Assembly (NCBI GenBank): GCA_001856825.1
Contig: ATMD01000004.1
Location: 383,919-426,567 of the forward strand
Direction of reading: 5' to 3'
Length of the DNA stretch: 42,649 nt
Source of the DNA: Thermoplasmatales archaeon I-plasma
GTDB taxonomy: Archaea > Thermoplasmatota > Thermoplasmata > Thermoplasmatales > GCA-001856825
In this document: positions 9,029-17,483 of the stretch, piece after piece
How the letters are laid out: the number at the start of each line of letters is the position of its first letter
How positions within the stretch are numbered: position 1 is the stretch's first letter
Notes under the pieces: generated by a model
The model's input: only the letters and a program-made list of their open reading frames with translations
Databases searched by the model: none
What the model was told of the DNA's origin: nothing
Made by a program: the position numbers and the translations under genes

Positions 9029-9979
9029 TTGGAATTAATTCTGGGTGAAGAGAGCCAGGAGATTCAAAAGAGGGACTTTGACCTAATAATAATAGGGGCA
9101 GGGGCAGCTGGCCTATCTGCTGCAGTCTATGCTACCCGGGCGGGCCTGTCTTGTGTGGTGATAGACGGTTCCACCCCGGGGGGGCTGACACTGGAAGCGC
9201 CATTGGTAGAGAATTACCTCGGATTCACGGCAATTCCAGGAACAGACCTTGCAAAGGAGTTTCTGCAGCACGCCAGGAACTACACGAAAATAATCGATAA
9301 CAATAAGGTAATATCAATCAAGAAAGGGGAAGTTTTCAAGCTAGAAACAGAAAAGGGAGAGTTCCAGTCAAAGGCAATCCTGTTTGCGACAGGTACCAAG
9401 CACAAGCATCTAGGCATACCGGGGGAGCCTGAATATTTCGGCAAGGGTGTAAGCTACTGTAGCACGTGCGACGGATGGCTATTCAAGAACAAAAAGGTCC
9501 TCGTCATCGGCGGAGGCAATTCGGGGGCAATCGCCGCTATATCGATGAAGAACATAGTGACTGAGGTGAAAATATTCGAGTTCATGCCTAAATACATGTG
9601 CGAGGATGCATACGTAAAACAGATTCAGTCAAAGGGAATAGAGTATAAGAGAAATGTCCAGGTATTGGAAATCAAGGGTGACGGCAAGCTAGTGAAGACA
9701 GTAAGGTACAAGGACAGGACAACTGGGCAAGAATCAGAAGAGAACTTCGACGGAATTTTCATCTATGTTGGGCTTCAGCCACAATCAGAGCTGGCAAAAT
9801 CAATTGGAGTGGAACTAACGGATAGAGGATATATCAAGACTGACAGGAACTGCAGAACATCTGTTGAAAGGGTTTACGCAGCTGGGGATGTGGCAGGTTC
9901 GTTTGCACAGATAGTTGTAGCTGCATCTGACGGGGCTATAGCGGCAGATTCTTGTTACAGGGATCTATACCTTAAATAA
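9029..9979 (+). CDS. trxB: Thioredoxin reductase-like flavoprotein, atypical pyridine-nucleotide site
   Basis: A 316-residue two-domain flavoprotein. FAD site GAGAAGLSAA (23-32), redox-active C144-S-T-C147-D-G (the family form is CATCDG), second dinucleotide fold GGGNSGAIAA (161-170), and C-terminal FAD motif AAGDVAG. The NADPH-phosphate motif HRRxxxR that normally follows the second fold is absent; the place reads FEFMPKYM. Thermoplasma acidophilum TrxR also lacks these residues and was reported not to accept NADPH, so the electron donor here is uncertain. The start is TTG at 9029, chosen because a strong AAAGGGGGAT ribosome binding site lies just before it (9015-9024), within the end of the thermosome gene. 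Substrate is presumably thioredoxin or a related protein. Confidence 0.88.
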   Translation: MELILGEESQEIQKRDFDLIIIGAGAAGLSAAVYATRAGLSCVVIDGSTPGGLTLEAPLVENYLGFTAIPGTDLAKEFLQHARNYTKIIDNNKVISIKKGEVFKLETEKGEFQSKAILFATGTKHKHLGIPGEPEYFGKGVSYCSTCDGWLFKNKKVLVIGGGNSGAIAAISMKNIVTEVKIFEFMPKYMCEDAYVKQIQSKGIEYKRNVQVLEIKGDGKLVKTVRYKDRTTGQESEENFDGIFIYVGLQPQSELAKSIGVELTDRGYIKTDRNCRTSVERVYAAGDVAGSFAQIVVAASDGAIAADSCYRDLYLK

Positions 9980-11160
9980 TGCTTTTGGAAAATGTAAACA
10001 TAGCATCCCCTCCAAACAGGAAGTTCGTCACCGGCTCTTCTCTCGACAATCTCGAAGTGCTGGAACATCAGGACATAAGAATAGTGAACGGGAGGATAGA
10101 GAGCATTTCCCCCTCCTCATCCGGCGAAACAGCTAAGTGGGCCATTCCTGGGTTCTGCGACCCGCACACCCACCTGGTATTCTGCGGAACAAGGGAAAAT
10201 GAAATTGACATCAAGAAGGAGATAGGATACGCAGGTGTTTTGAAGCAGGGAGGAGGGATTTACAGCACAATCAAGGCGACCACAATCTGCGACGAAAACA
10301 CGCTTTATACCGAATCAAAGGCAAGAATTATGAGTATGATGAGGAACGGCACTGCTATTTTCGAATGCAAGACAGGGTACGGAATCAATTCGGAGATTGA
10401 AGGGAAGATGCTCAATGTAATTGAAAGGCTTGAACGTGACCTAAAGATCAGGATAAAGAAAACTCTCCTCGCCCATGTTATCCCCAGAGACGGTGACGAA
10501 CGCTCATACCTCAGGGAATTCGAAAGCATGCTGGATGAATTTGGGAAGCGGTTAGATTATGTGGACGTTTTCGTGGATGAAGGTGCTTTTTCTCCATCAT
10601 TTGCGAGGGAAGTTATTCAATATGCAAATTCCAATGGAATACCAGCCAGGGTGCATCTCAATGAGTTGAAGAACACAGGTGGAGTTGGGATCCTAAGAGA
10701 CCTTGATATAAGGTCTTACGACCACATGATCGAGACGAGAGAGGACGAGATTAATCAGATAGACGCCCCCATAACCGTACTACCATTCACTGCCATAAGT
10801 CTTGGCAAGAATACTGCCATTTTCTCAAAGATGAAGAGAGAGGGGAAGATAATGGCTGTTGGCTCTGACATCTCTCCTAACACATACATCACGTCCTTCC
10901 CTCTCGTTCTCTCCCTCGCCAGACAGTTGCTGCCTTTTACGATAGAGAACCTCATAAACATGGGCACCTTAAATTCCTGCTACTCCCTCTCTCTATCTGG
11001 CGAAGCTGGTTCCATTCATCCCGGAAAGGATGCTAATATCATAGTGCTGAGGGAGAAATATGACAAATTAGGGTACAAATTAGGGGAGGACCTAATAGAA
11101 CGGGTAATAATAAACGGCATAGATAAAAGAGATAGTTCCATAACTGATTTAAGGCACTAG
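9979..11160 (+). CDS. hutI: Imidazolonepropionase (histidine degradation)
   Basis: A 393-residue metal-dependent amidohydrolase that opens 4-imidazolone-5-propionate to N-formimino-L-glutamate, third step of histidine breakdown. Motifs: metal ligands H63-x-H65 in DPHTHLVFCGTRENE, the HutI-specific QGGGIYSTIKATT and ECKTGYGI, HLNELKNTGGVG, DHMIET, and the catalytic Asp in GSDISPNTY. The ATG overlaps the trxB stop by one base (TAATG). No other hut gene is in the window, so the rest of the pathway must lie elsewhere. The run of unrelated metabolic and folding genes looks like a convenience operon rather than a pathway cluster. Confidence 0.87.
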   Translation: MLLENVNIASPPNRKFVTGSSLDNLEVLEHQDIRIVNGRIESISPSSSGETAKWAIPGFCDPHTHLVFCGTRENEIDIKKEIGYAGVLKQGGGIYSTIKATTICDENTLYTESKARIMSMMRNGTAIFECKTGYGINSEIEGKMLNVIERLERDLKIRIKKTLLAHVIPRDGDERSYLREFESMLDEFGKRLDYVDVFVDEGAFSPSFAREVIQYANSNGIPARVHLNELKNTGGVGILRDLDIRSYDHMIETREDEINQIDAPITVLPFTAISLGKNTAIFSKMKREGKIMAVGSDISPNTYITSFPLVLSLARQLLPFTIENLINMGTLNSCYSLSLSGEAGSIHPGKDANIIVLREKYDKLGYKLGEDLIERVIINGIDKRDSSITDLRH

Positions 11161-11173
11161 AAAATCAGGTAGT

Positions 11174-12421
11174 ATGAGCCAGCTTCCCTTCTTCACACTA
11201 AACGATTTTGATCTAGCTGGAAAATCAGTCCTGTTGAGACTGGACATCAACTCTCCAATAGACCCAAAAACAGGCAACATTTTGGACGATGCGAGATTCA
11301 GGGCGCACCGTGAGACTATAGATTCATTATCAAAGTCAAAGGTGGCCATACTTGCCCATCAGAGCAGGCCAGGGAAGAACGATTTCGTGAGCCTCAAGGC
11401 ACATGCTTCCCACCTTTCGAACCTTCTAAGAAGAAGGGTAAAATTCGTTGGAGGTTTGTTCGACGAAAGAACCCTCGATGAGATAGATGCATCTGAGCCT
11501 GGGGACATACTGATGCTTGAAAACACCAGGTTCTTTTCAGAGGAGGTAGTTCTAGCGGAGGAGAAGCTGGAAGTAATGGAGAAAACCAACATTATTAAGA
11601 ACCTTGCCGGTCATGCGGACTATTTTGTCAACGATGCCTTCGCTGCAGCTCACAGAAGCAACGTGACTCTCGTCGGATTCAGCGAAGCCATGCCAAACAT
11701 TGCTGGTAAACTAATGGAAAATGAAATTACTGGAATAGAGAGGTTCTTCGCAATCAAGGAAGGAACTAGGATCGGCATATTCGGCGGAGCAAAGGCAGAC
11801 GATTCGGTCAAGATTATAGATAAGATGCTGAACGAAGGCAAGCTGGACAAGATAATCACGGGGGGACTGGTCGGACATATATTCCTGGCTGCTGGAGGCA
11901 TGGACCTGGGAAAGAAGAATCTGGATGTTCTAAAGAAAGAGGTTACAGGGTTCGAGAAGATACTGAATGATGCAGAGAAGCTATTGGAGAAATACAGGGA
12001 TTCTATTCTTACACCTGTTGATTTCATAGGAAACGAGGACGGGAAGGTGAAGCACTACAAGATTGAAGATTTCAGGAAAGACATCCCAGCTATGGATATT
12101 GGAGTGGATACTATAGCATTCTACGCATCAGTAATAAAGAATTCCGATGCAATCATGCTGAACGGTCCGATGGGCGTCTTCGAGCTTAAGGAATATGCAT
12201 CCGGTACGGAGGAAATATTCTCTGCGGTTGCAAAATCCAGGGCCTACAAGATTGCAGGAGGAGGGCACACACTGGCTGCACTGGAGAGGCTCGGCATAGG
12301 GGAAGGAGATATCAACCACATTTCAACCGGAGGTGGGGCGCTGATAAGTTATCTTGCGGGAGAACCAATGCCTGGTATAGAGTCGCTAATTATTTCAAAG
12401 AAAAAATTTGGAGGATCTTAA
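11174..12421 (+). CDS. pgk: Phosphoglycerate kinase
   Basis: A 415-residue cytosolic glycolytic/gluconeogenic enzyme moving phosphate between 1,3-bisphosphoglycerate and ADP. Visible motifs: VLLRLDINSPID (substrate loop), LAHQSRPGKNDF, DILMLENTRFFSEE, YFVNDAFAAAHRSN, FGGAKADDSVKI (nucleotide site), LNGPMGVFEL, and IAGGGHTLAALERLG with STGGGALISYL at the end. Length fits archaeal PGK. The ATG at 11174 has an AGGTAG site nearby (11167-11172). The stop directly abuts the prefoldin start. Confidence 0.94.
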   Translation: MSQLPFFTLNDFDLAGKSVLLRLDINSPIDPKTGNILDDARFRAHRETIDSLSKSKVAILAHQSRPGKNDFVSLKAHASHLSNLLRRRVKFVGGLFDERTLDEIDASEPGDILMLENTRFFSEEVVLAEEKLEVMEKTNIIKNLAGHADYFVNDAFAAAHRSNVTLVGFSEAMPNIAGKLMENEITGIERFFAIKEGTRIGIFGGAKADDSVKIIDKMLNEGKLDKIITGGLVGHIFLAAGGMDLGKKNLDVLKKEVTGFEKILNDAEKLLEKYRDSILTPVDFIGNEDGKVKHYKIEDFRKDIPAMDIGVDTIAFYASVIKNSDAIMLNGPMGVFELKEYASGTEEIFSAVAKSRAYKIAGGGHTLAALERLGIGEGDINHISTGGGALISYLAGEPMPGIESLIISKKKFGGS

Positions 12422-12826
12422 ATGACACAAGATGAGAAAGTAGACCAGATCGTATACAGCATGGAGCTGATAAGGCAGCAGCTTGAAGAGATAGAAGGGC
12501 AGATACAATCGCTTGCGGTAATCCTTCAGGACCTTGCCGCAACTACGGATTTCCTGAGAAATATTTCAAGGATAGAAGGTGATTCACTCATCCCTATAGG
12601 GAGAGGGTTGTACATTGAAGGCGAAGTCAAGAACAAGGACAGGGTTGTAGTAAACATAGGATCGAACGCATACAAGAAAGCTACAATAAAGGATGCCATA
12701 AGTATTCTTGAGGAAAGAAAGAACGACGCGGCAAAGGCTCTTGATAGCAGCAGGAAATCTGAAAGTGACTTGCAGCAGAGGTATGCACAGTTGGAAGATT
12801 ACCTTAACAGGGTATACAAAAAGTGA
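12422..12826 (+). CDS. pfdA: Prefoldin subunit alpha
   Basis: A 134-residue protein with the alpha-prefoldin layout: N-terminal coiled coil (about 1-50, ELIRQQLEEIEGQIQSL), a beta-hairpin centre with IPIGRGLYIEGEVKNKDRVVVNIGSNAYKKATI, and a C-terminal coiled coil. The hexamer hands unfolded chains to the thermosome, whose gene is upstream in the same run. A GGAGGATC site lies within the end of pgk, and the ATG follows the pgk stop with no gap. The pfdA-ftsY order is widespread in euryarchaea. Confidence 0.9.
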   Translation: MTQDEKVDQIVYSMELIRQQLEEIEGQIQSLAVILQDLAATTDFLRNISRIEGDSLIPIGRGLYIEGEVKNKDRVVVNIGSNAYKKATIKDAISILEERKNDAAKALDSSRKSESDLQQRYAQLEDYLNRVYKK

Positions 12827-12830
12827 ATAG

Positions 12831-13757
12831 ATGTTTGAAAAACTGAAGGAAAAACTTGGCATTGCCAAGAAGGTGGAAGAGCCTTCCGGTAACGTTGACG
12901 TGAGGGGTACTTCAATCACAGTGACTGCGAATTCCAGGGATTTCGAGGAAATAGCGGCAAACCTGAAAATATCGCTCCTAGAGGCAGATGTAGCCCTTCC
13001 AGTTGCGGACAGGATATCAAGTGTACTCCTCAAAAAACTAGATGACAAGAGCATAAGGCTTAAGGGTGACAGGAACTCTGTGTTCAAGGAAGCTGTGAGG
13101 GAGACCATAAGGGAAGTGGCATACGTCACTCCTCTTGACGTCATTGAAAACGCGAGCAAGAAGTCGCCATACGTAGTAATGTTTGTAGGAATGAACGGTA
13201 CTGGTAAGACTACGTCCATTGCCAAACTCGCGGAATTGTTCAGGAGCAAGGGGTATTATGTGGTGATTGCGGCTTCTGATACCTTCAGGGCGGGTGCCAT
13301 AGAGCAGATAGCACTTCACGGAGAAAAATTAGGAGTGAAGGTGATTAAACACCAGGCGGGGGGAGACCCTGCAGCGGTTTCATTCGATGCCGTAAAACAC
13401 GCCTCAAAGGTAGAGAGGTCTGTTGTATTGATAGATACTGCAGGCAGGATGCAGAACAACAAGAATCTTCTTGAAGAGATGAAAAAGATAAAGAGAATAT
13501 CCAATCCCGACCTCATTCTCCTTACGCTGGATGCATTATCTGGCACGGATGTTCTCAGCCAGGCAAAACTCTTTGACGAAGCTGTAGGGATAAATGGATA
13601 CATTGTGACGAAGATAGATGCAGATGCAAAAGGCGGATGTGTAATATCCCTCCTATCAGAGACGAAGAAGCCTATCCTTTATGTTGGGACGGGCCAGACA
13701 TATTCAGACTTCATCCGGTTTAGTCTTGATTGGTACCTGAATAGATTACTGAACTAG
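12831..13757 (+). CDS. ftsY: Signal recognition particle receptor FtsY
   Basis: A 308-residue SRP GTPase. A four-helix N domain (about 1-105) leads into the G domain: G1 VGMNGTGKTTSIAKLAE (119-135), insertion-box motif SDTFRAGAIEQI (149-160), G3 DTAGRMQNNKNLLEEM (202-217) and G4 TKIDADAKGG (260-269, where most relatives have TKLDGTAKGG). The usual closing GVGQ-x-x-D-L-x-x-F is altered to GTGQTYSDFIRF. The acidic A domain is nearly absent, as in many archaea. It docks the ribosome-SRP complex at the membrane. Its end overlaps the end of the convergent regulator gene by four bases. Confidence 0.93.
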   Translation: MFEKLKEKLGIAKKVEEPSGNVDVRGTSITVTANSRDFEEIAANLKISLLEADVALPVADRISSVLLKKLDDKSIRLKGDRNSVFKEAVRETIREVAYVTPLDVIENASKKSPYVVMFVGMNGTGKTTSIAKLAELFRSKGYYVVIAASDTFRAGAIEQIALHGEKLGVKVIKHQAGGDPAAVSFDAVKHASKVERSVVLIDTAGRMQNNKNLLEEMKKIKRISNPDLILLTLDALSGTDVLSQAKLFDEAVGINGYIVTKIDADAKGGCVISLLSETKKPILYVGTGQTYSDFIRFSLDWYLNRLLN

Positions 13758-14452
13758 ATTGACTTCAGCTTTTCTTTTATCTGGTCTGGGGAAAGGTCCG
13801 TGATTATTAGAGGTATTCCCTCAATCTCAGCCAGCTTTATCGCAAGCGGATCTATCCTCTTTGGCTTGATGTATACGACCACCGCCGGCTTGATTGGATG
13901 AACTCTTACTGCTATCATCGGAGACCTTCCAAATTCAACATTCGTAAAGAATAATGCTCTTTCTGAAGTCCAGCCGTAAACCCTGAAATAGTCAAACGAA
14001 GTCAGCTTTAGAATTGCGTTCAGTGAGTCTAAAATCGTGTAACCTCTAATGCTCCTTTTCATTGCAAGGCCGCTCACTTCCTTCCCTTCTATCATCCTTA
14101 TGAACTTTTGTAGGTCCACATCGTAGAAGAATTCCTTTATGTCAAGGATGACGTCCTTCTCAGTTCCAAGGGAAAACTTCAATTGTACTGGACTACCCCT
14201 TTCAGCATCTATTTCTATGAGTGAAGACACAAGACTCTTCAGGAACTGCGCTCCTGGGGACTTCCTGCGGCCAGTCTCATAATCGCTGATTACGGATGTG
14301 TTTATCTTCATCCTTTCAGATAGCTCCTTCTGTGTTACGTTGAACTCTTCCCTCCACTTCTTTATCGTTTTTCCAGGATCGCTGGACATCACTATCTCGC
14401 CTGATACGTTGAAAATAAGTGCATCTGACGAAGGGAATCTGTTGCTCTTCAC
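13754..14452 (-). CDS. Xre/Cro-type HTH transcriptional regulator with archaeal C-terminal domain
   Basis: A 232-residue protein. Residues about 28-75 form an Xre-type helix-turn-helix (IKKWREEFNVTQKELSERMKINTSVISDYETGRRKSP). The remaining ~150 residues match, as far as I can recall, the conserved archaeal family annotated as putative HTH-type transcriptional regulatory protein; they may bind a ligand or dimerise. The ATG at 14452 gives a 20-residue extension before the HTH; the internal ATG (M22) would be a plausible alternative start. Convergent to ftsY. Targets are unknown. Confidence 0.82.
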   Translation of the reverse strand: MKSNRFPSSDALIFNVSGEIVMSSDPGKTIKKWREEFNVTQKELSERMKINTSVISDYETGRRKSPGAQFLKSLVSSLIEIDAERGSPVQLKFSLGTEKDVILDIKEFFYDVDLQKFIRMIEGKEVSGLAMKRSIRGYTILDSLNAILKLTSFDYFRVYGWTSERALFFTNVEFGRSPMIAVRVHPIKPAVVVYIKPKRIDPLAIKLAEIEGIPLIITDLSPDQIKEKLKSI

Positions 14453-14501
14453 TGCAAGTATAATAGGTAAAACATTTTAAAGCCTTTGAAATCCTGCCAA
14501 G

Positions 14502-14574
14502 GGGCTTGTGGGGTAGCCTGGTATCCTTTCGGCTTCGGGAGTCGAAGACTCCGGTCCAAATCCGGACAAGCCCA
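14502..14574 (+). tRNA. tRNA-Pro (anticodon CGG)
   Basis: Acceptor stem GGGCTTG (14502-14508) pairs with CAAGCCC (14567-14573), discriminator A at 14574. The anticodon arm TCGGC-TTCGGGA-GTCGA gives anticodon CGG. The T arm CTCCGG-TCCAAAT-CCGG folds. No intron; CCA is not encoded. The 240 bases after it hold no gene I can support before the IS66 remnant. Confidence 0.93.
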
Positions 14575-14817
14575 TTGCAACTTTGGTTCTATTTGATATC
14601 ACATATTTAAGCAAAAGGCGATATGAGAAAGATTTCCCCTCAAGATATTAGTTGCAGTAGCTAACTGGTCTCCCTTTTAAAGGCGGTGTCTCGAACTATA
14701 CTTGGACCTGAGTTAAGACAAGAAAACTCTTGTTCCATCTTGGAGAAAATTCTCCTGCTACTCTGTACCGTCTGGCATCAAATCGCTGTCTCGTAACTGG
14801 TCAGTCTAACGTGCACT

Positions 14818-16018
14818 TCAACCTGGATGAAGCTCCTTTCTAGCGATGAGTTGTGGCACATCTATTATGAAATTCTTCTTCCTCAGTTTCTGAATATAGA
14901 ATATGGAGAAGAGTCTATCATACGCCTCTGATCCACGAGATGATCTTGTCCCTCTGGAGGCCTTCCTGTATATTACTGAAGGCCTGAGAGCTCTTTCAGC
15001 CCTGTTTTTGTCGGTTCAACTTCCGGGTCTATCACGAACCTGAACAGCCACTCCTTCCTGCGCTTGATGAGATTATCAGCGAACTTCCTTGTTTCCAGAT
15101 GGTTGTAACCGGTATCTAGCAGGAATGTGAGCCTTTCATAAAGGTGATCGATGTCCTCATGTGCTCCATTCCCATTGAACGATTTCGACTTATCGTATAT
15201 CCGCTGTAAAGATTCCCTTATCCTCCTTCCCTCTTCCCCGTAGAAATCCTCCAGCTCCTTCGTATCAGAGATTATGTGTGCCCAACAGTACTGTTGCGCA
15301 TTCCCTGTCTTGGATGCAAGGTTATCGAATGCGCTGTATCTGTCGTGGATGTCAGTTCCGTTGTGTTCGCCCAGAATGTCAAGGGCAACATCGTGGCTGT
15401 TGCTCATGGCCGTATGGAATATCGCTTCCGCCTTGGTTACGAATACCCATAGATTGGTGTTCGATCCGTTCTCCCTTGATGATGTCTTGTCCATGTGCCT
15501 TGATGGTGCTCTCCTTATATCATAAAGAAGATTGAGATATTCTTTACCTAGAACATCTGAGAGCTGATAGAGAATCTCCTGCACCTCACCCTCTGATATC
15601 GTTATACCAAACATCTCCTTCATGGTTGTTGAAACGTTCTCGATGCGGTATTGAATGACTCTAGGTTTTATGGGAGGGATGTCTTCGATCACCCTCCTGC
15701 GAGAATACCCTTCTTGATAAGGGGAGAGGAGCATATTGGACAGGAGAATGCTGATACCTTCAGTGTTATCCGCTCCGTAAAGTGAGGCGTCCTCCTGAAG
15801 TGTCCCCTATGACCGGGTCGTGCTCCAGGATTCCTGGTGCTCTTCTCCTTCCGTGGATGTTCATCCATTATGAAGTACGCCTTTCCGTTCTTGATGCCCA
15901 CGGTTGTTGGATACCTCTTCTTGTACTCTTCAATTTCCCTCTTGAGACGCTCAATTTCCTCCTTGAGTTTCATGTTTTCCTTGCCTGTCTTCTTATTGTG
16001 GGCAACAAGACTATCCAT
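14818..16018 (-). pseudogene. IS66-family transposase with two frameshifts
   Basis: Three frames on the minus strand form one transposase. Part 1 (16018-15689): a coiled-coil N-terminus (KLKEEIERLKREIEEYKKR), NGKAYFIMDEHPRKEK and the IS66 zinc finger CPICSSPLIKKG. Part 2 (15734-14973): the DDE core with HMDKTSSRENG-x-NLWVFVT, DIHDRYSAFDNL and QQYCWAHIISDTKEL. Part 3, in another frame from about 15006 to the TGA at 14818-14820: AERALRPSVIYRKASRGTRS and YDRLFSIFYIQKLRKKN, the C-terminal end carrying the last catalytic acidic residue. The breaks are near 15700 and near 15005 (the run ACAAAAACAGGG lost one base compared with the expected NNxAERALRPSV). The element cannot make an intact enzyme. 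Terminal repeats are not certain. Confidence 0.88.
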
Positions 16019-16182
16019 GATCTCCTGATCTCTTGGAGTTTCTGCAAGAAGTAGATTCTTTAACTATATACTACACCATGAATAAACACGTTTCTGATAC
16101 CAATTTTGATAAAATACCGTGCTCAAGTCAAGGAAACTGACCATCGACGCCGTCTCCATAAAAATATATATGTGAATCGCTA

Positions 16183-16488
16183 TTGGTAACCACGTCTGAA
16201 GAAAAAACCACTAGAAAAAACATAGTAAATACAAATAGGTCATCGGACAAGGAAGCCTCTAGTTCCCATCCCGGTATTCTAAATCCTGGTAGTTTGCACG
16301 CTGCAGATGATGTGAAGGATGGGTCAGAATTCGTTTATTTATTTAAGTTAAAGGAGATCGCCCCCTCTTTGACGGAACCCTTGAGATCGCTTATGCTGTC
16401 CCAGCCTGATAGAATGACCAAAAGGGAGTACGTGGCAAAACTCGTAGAATGGTGGAAACTTCTAGACTTGCTGGAGGAAAAACAATGA
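16183..16488 (+). CDS. Small protein of unknown function, first of a two-gene unit
   Basis: 101 residues from TTG at 16183 (MVTTSEEKTTRKN). I do not recognise it. The first half is polar and probably disordered (Ser/Thr/Asn/Lys-rich); the second half is helical (FVYLFKLKEIAPSLTEPLRS, YVAKLVEWWKLLDLLEEKQ) with the ending WWKLLDLLEE. An AAAATATATATG box at 16160-16171 lies about 15-20 bases upstream, as expected for a leaderless or very short leader transcript. Its stop overlaps the start of the next gene by four bases (ATGA), so the two are surely an operon. Flanked by a dead IS66 element, it is probably accessory. Confidence 0.55.
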   Translation: MVTTSEEKTTRKNIVNTNRSSDKEASSSHPGILNPGSLHAADDVKDGSEFVYLFKLKEIAPSLTEPLRSLMLSQPDRMTKREYVAKLVEWWKLLDLLEEKQ

Positions 16489-17483
16489 AGACTCCCATCC
16501 CCCCAAGTACCAAGCAAGAGGAATTTTTCGTCAAGTTGCTAAAAGAGCAGGATAAACCACAGTTTTTTAATGATGCAGACCTAAAAAAAATTAATGACAA
16601 AGTCGTGAGCAAATTCGGAGATGGAATAAACGTGGTCAGGCGCAGAGAGCTGAAATACTTTTTAATAGGTGAGATGATCGAAGAGCTTAATAAGAAAGTG
16701 GCAGAAAATGGGGATGAGAAAGAGAAAGCAATTCAGATGCCCAAAGTAACCATAAAAAACCAAGAATCCCAGCTCAAGGAACGAGATGAGGAAATCGAGA
16801 AGCAAGACGAAGAGATCAAGCGGTTGAGAAAAGAATCCGAGGAATCGAAGAGTGACTTAGAGAAGTTAAAGTCAGACTGCAAGAAAGATCTAGAGGAGAG
16901 GGAGAACGCAATCAAAAAATGTTGCGAAGATTTGAAGCTTTGTATTGAACAAAGGGATAGGTGTATTGAAAACGCCGACCGTTCTGATAAAGAGTACCAG
17001 AATCAACTGGATGACCTCCAAAACCAGAAAAGAGGGATGGAACAGAGTAAGAATAAAGAGATCGGAACGTGGACACGGAAGTACAAGGTTATCAGGTCGC
17101 TGTTATTGGGAATTTCGGTTGGGTCAGGGGGAATCTTCATTTCTGGTCTTCTAATCTTCTATTTCTTGCACTTAGGTTTTCCGATAGGCAACCCGAATTT
17201 CAGAAAGATGTTCACATTCATCGCGATACAGACTGCCTCCGTGGTTGTGCTAATGTATAAAACATACCCATTTCACGTTAGTGATTCCCATGACCCCTGG
17301 AATTCACTCAAGCTATTCCTAGTCTATCTCATTGCCTTTGAGTTCCTCTATTATGTTGTCGCTGCTATAATCGCATCTTGGGGTTTGATCCCTCTCCGTT
17401 GGGATTATTGGACCGAGCTGGCGCTATTCTGGAATTTGATGTTGTTACCCGGTCCCGTCCTCCCGCTGATCTGGACACGATAA
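16485..17483 (+). CDS. Coiled-coil protein with four C-terminal membrane segments, unknown function
   Basis: 332 residues from ATG 16485, chosen because GGAGGAAAAAC lies directly before it and it overlaps the upstream stop as ATGA; an outer ATG at 16449 lies inside the previous gene. Layout: a soluble N-terminus (1-75, KQEEFFVKLLKEQ, VRRRELKYFLIGEMIEELNK), a long charged coiled coil (about 78-195, SQLKERDEEIEKQDEEIKRL, with C132, C146, C147, C153 and C160), then four hydrophobic segments at about 205-230, 242-260, 274-300 and 309-330. The coiled coil probably reaches into the cytoplasm from the membrane. No enzymatic motif is visible. A sensor, scaffold or membrane effector are all possible; I cannot choose. 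The last 79 bases overlap the convergent gene. Confidence 0.6.
   Translation: MKTPIPPSTKQEEFFVKLLKEQDKPQFFNDADLKKINDKVVSKFGDGINVVRRRELKYFLIGEMIEELNKKVAENGDEKEKAIQMPKVTIKNQESQLKERDEEIEKQDEEIKRLRKESEESKSDLEKLKSDCKKDLEERENAIKKCCEDLKLCIEQRDRCIENADRSDKEYQNQLDDLQNQKRGMEQSKNKEIGTWTRKYKVIRSLLLGISVGSGGIFISGLLIFYFLHLGFPIGNPNFRKMFTFIAIQTASVVVLMYKTYPFHVSDSHDPWNSLKLFLVYLIAFEFLYYVVAAIIASWGLIPLRWDYWTELALFWNLMLLPGPVLPLIWTR

Noticed and set aside
14680-16175. IS66 terminal inverted repeats (GTCTCG...GGTCAGT on the left, GGCGTCGATGGTCAGT on the right, reversed)
   Set aside because: Only about a dozen bases agree, with gaps, and two competing left ends exist; not reliable.
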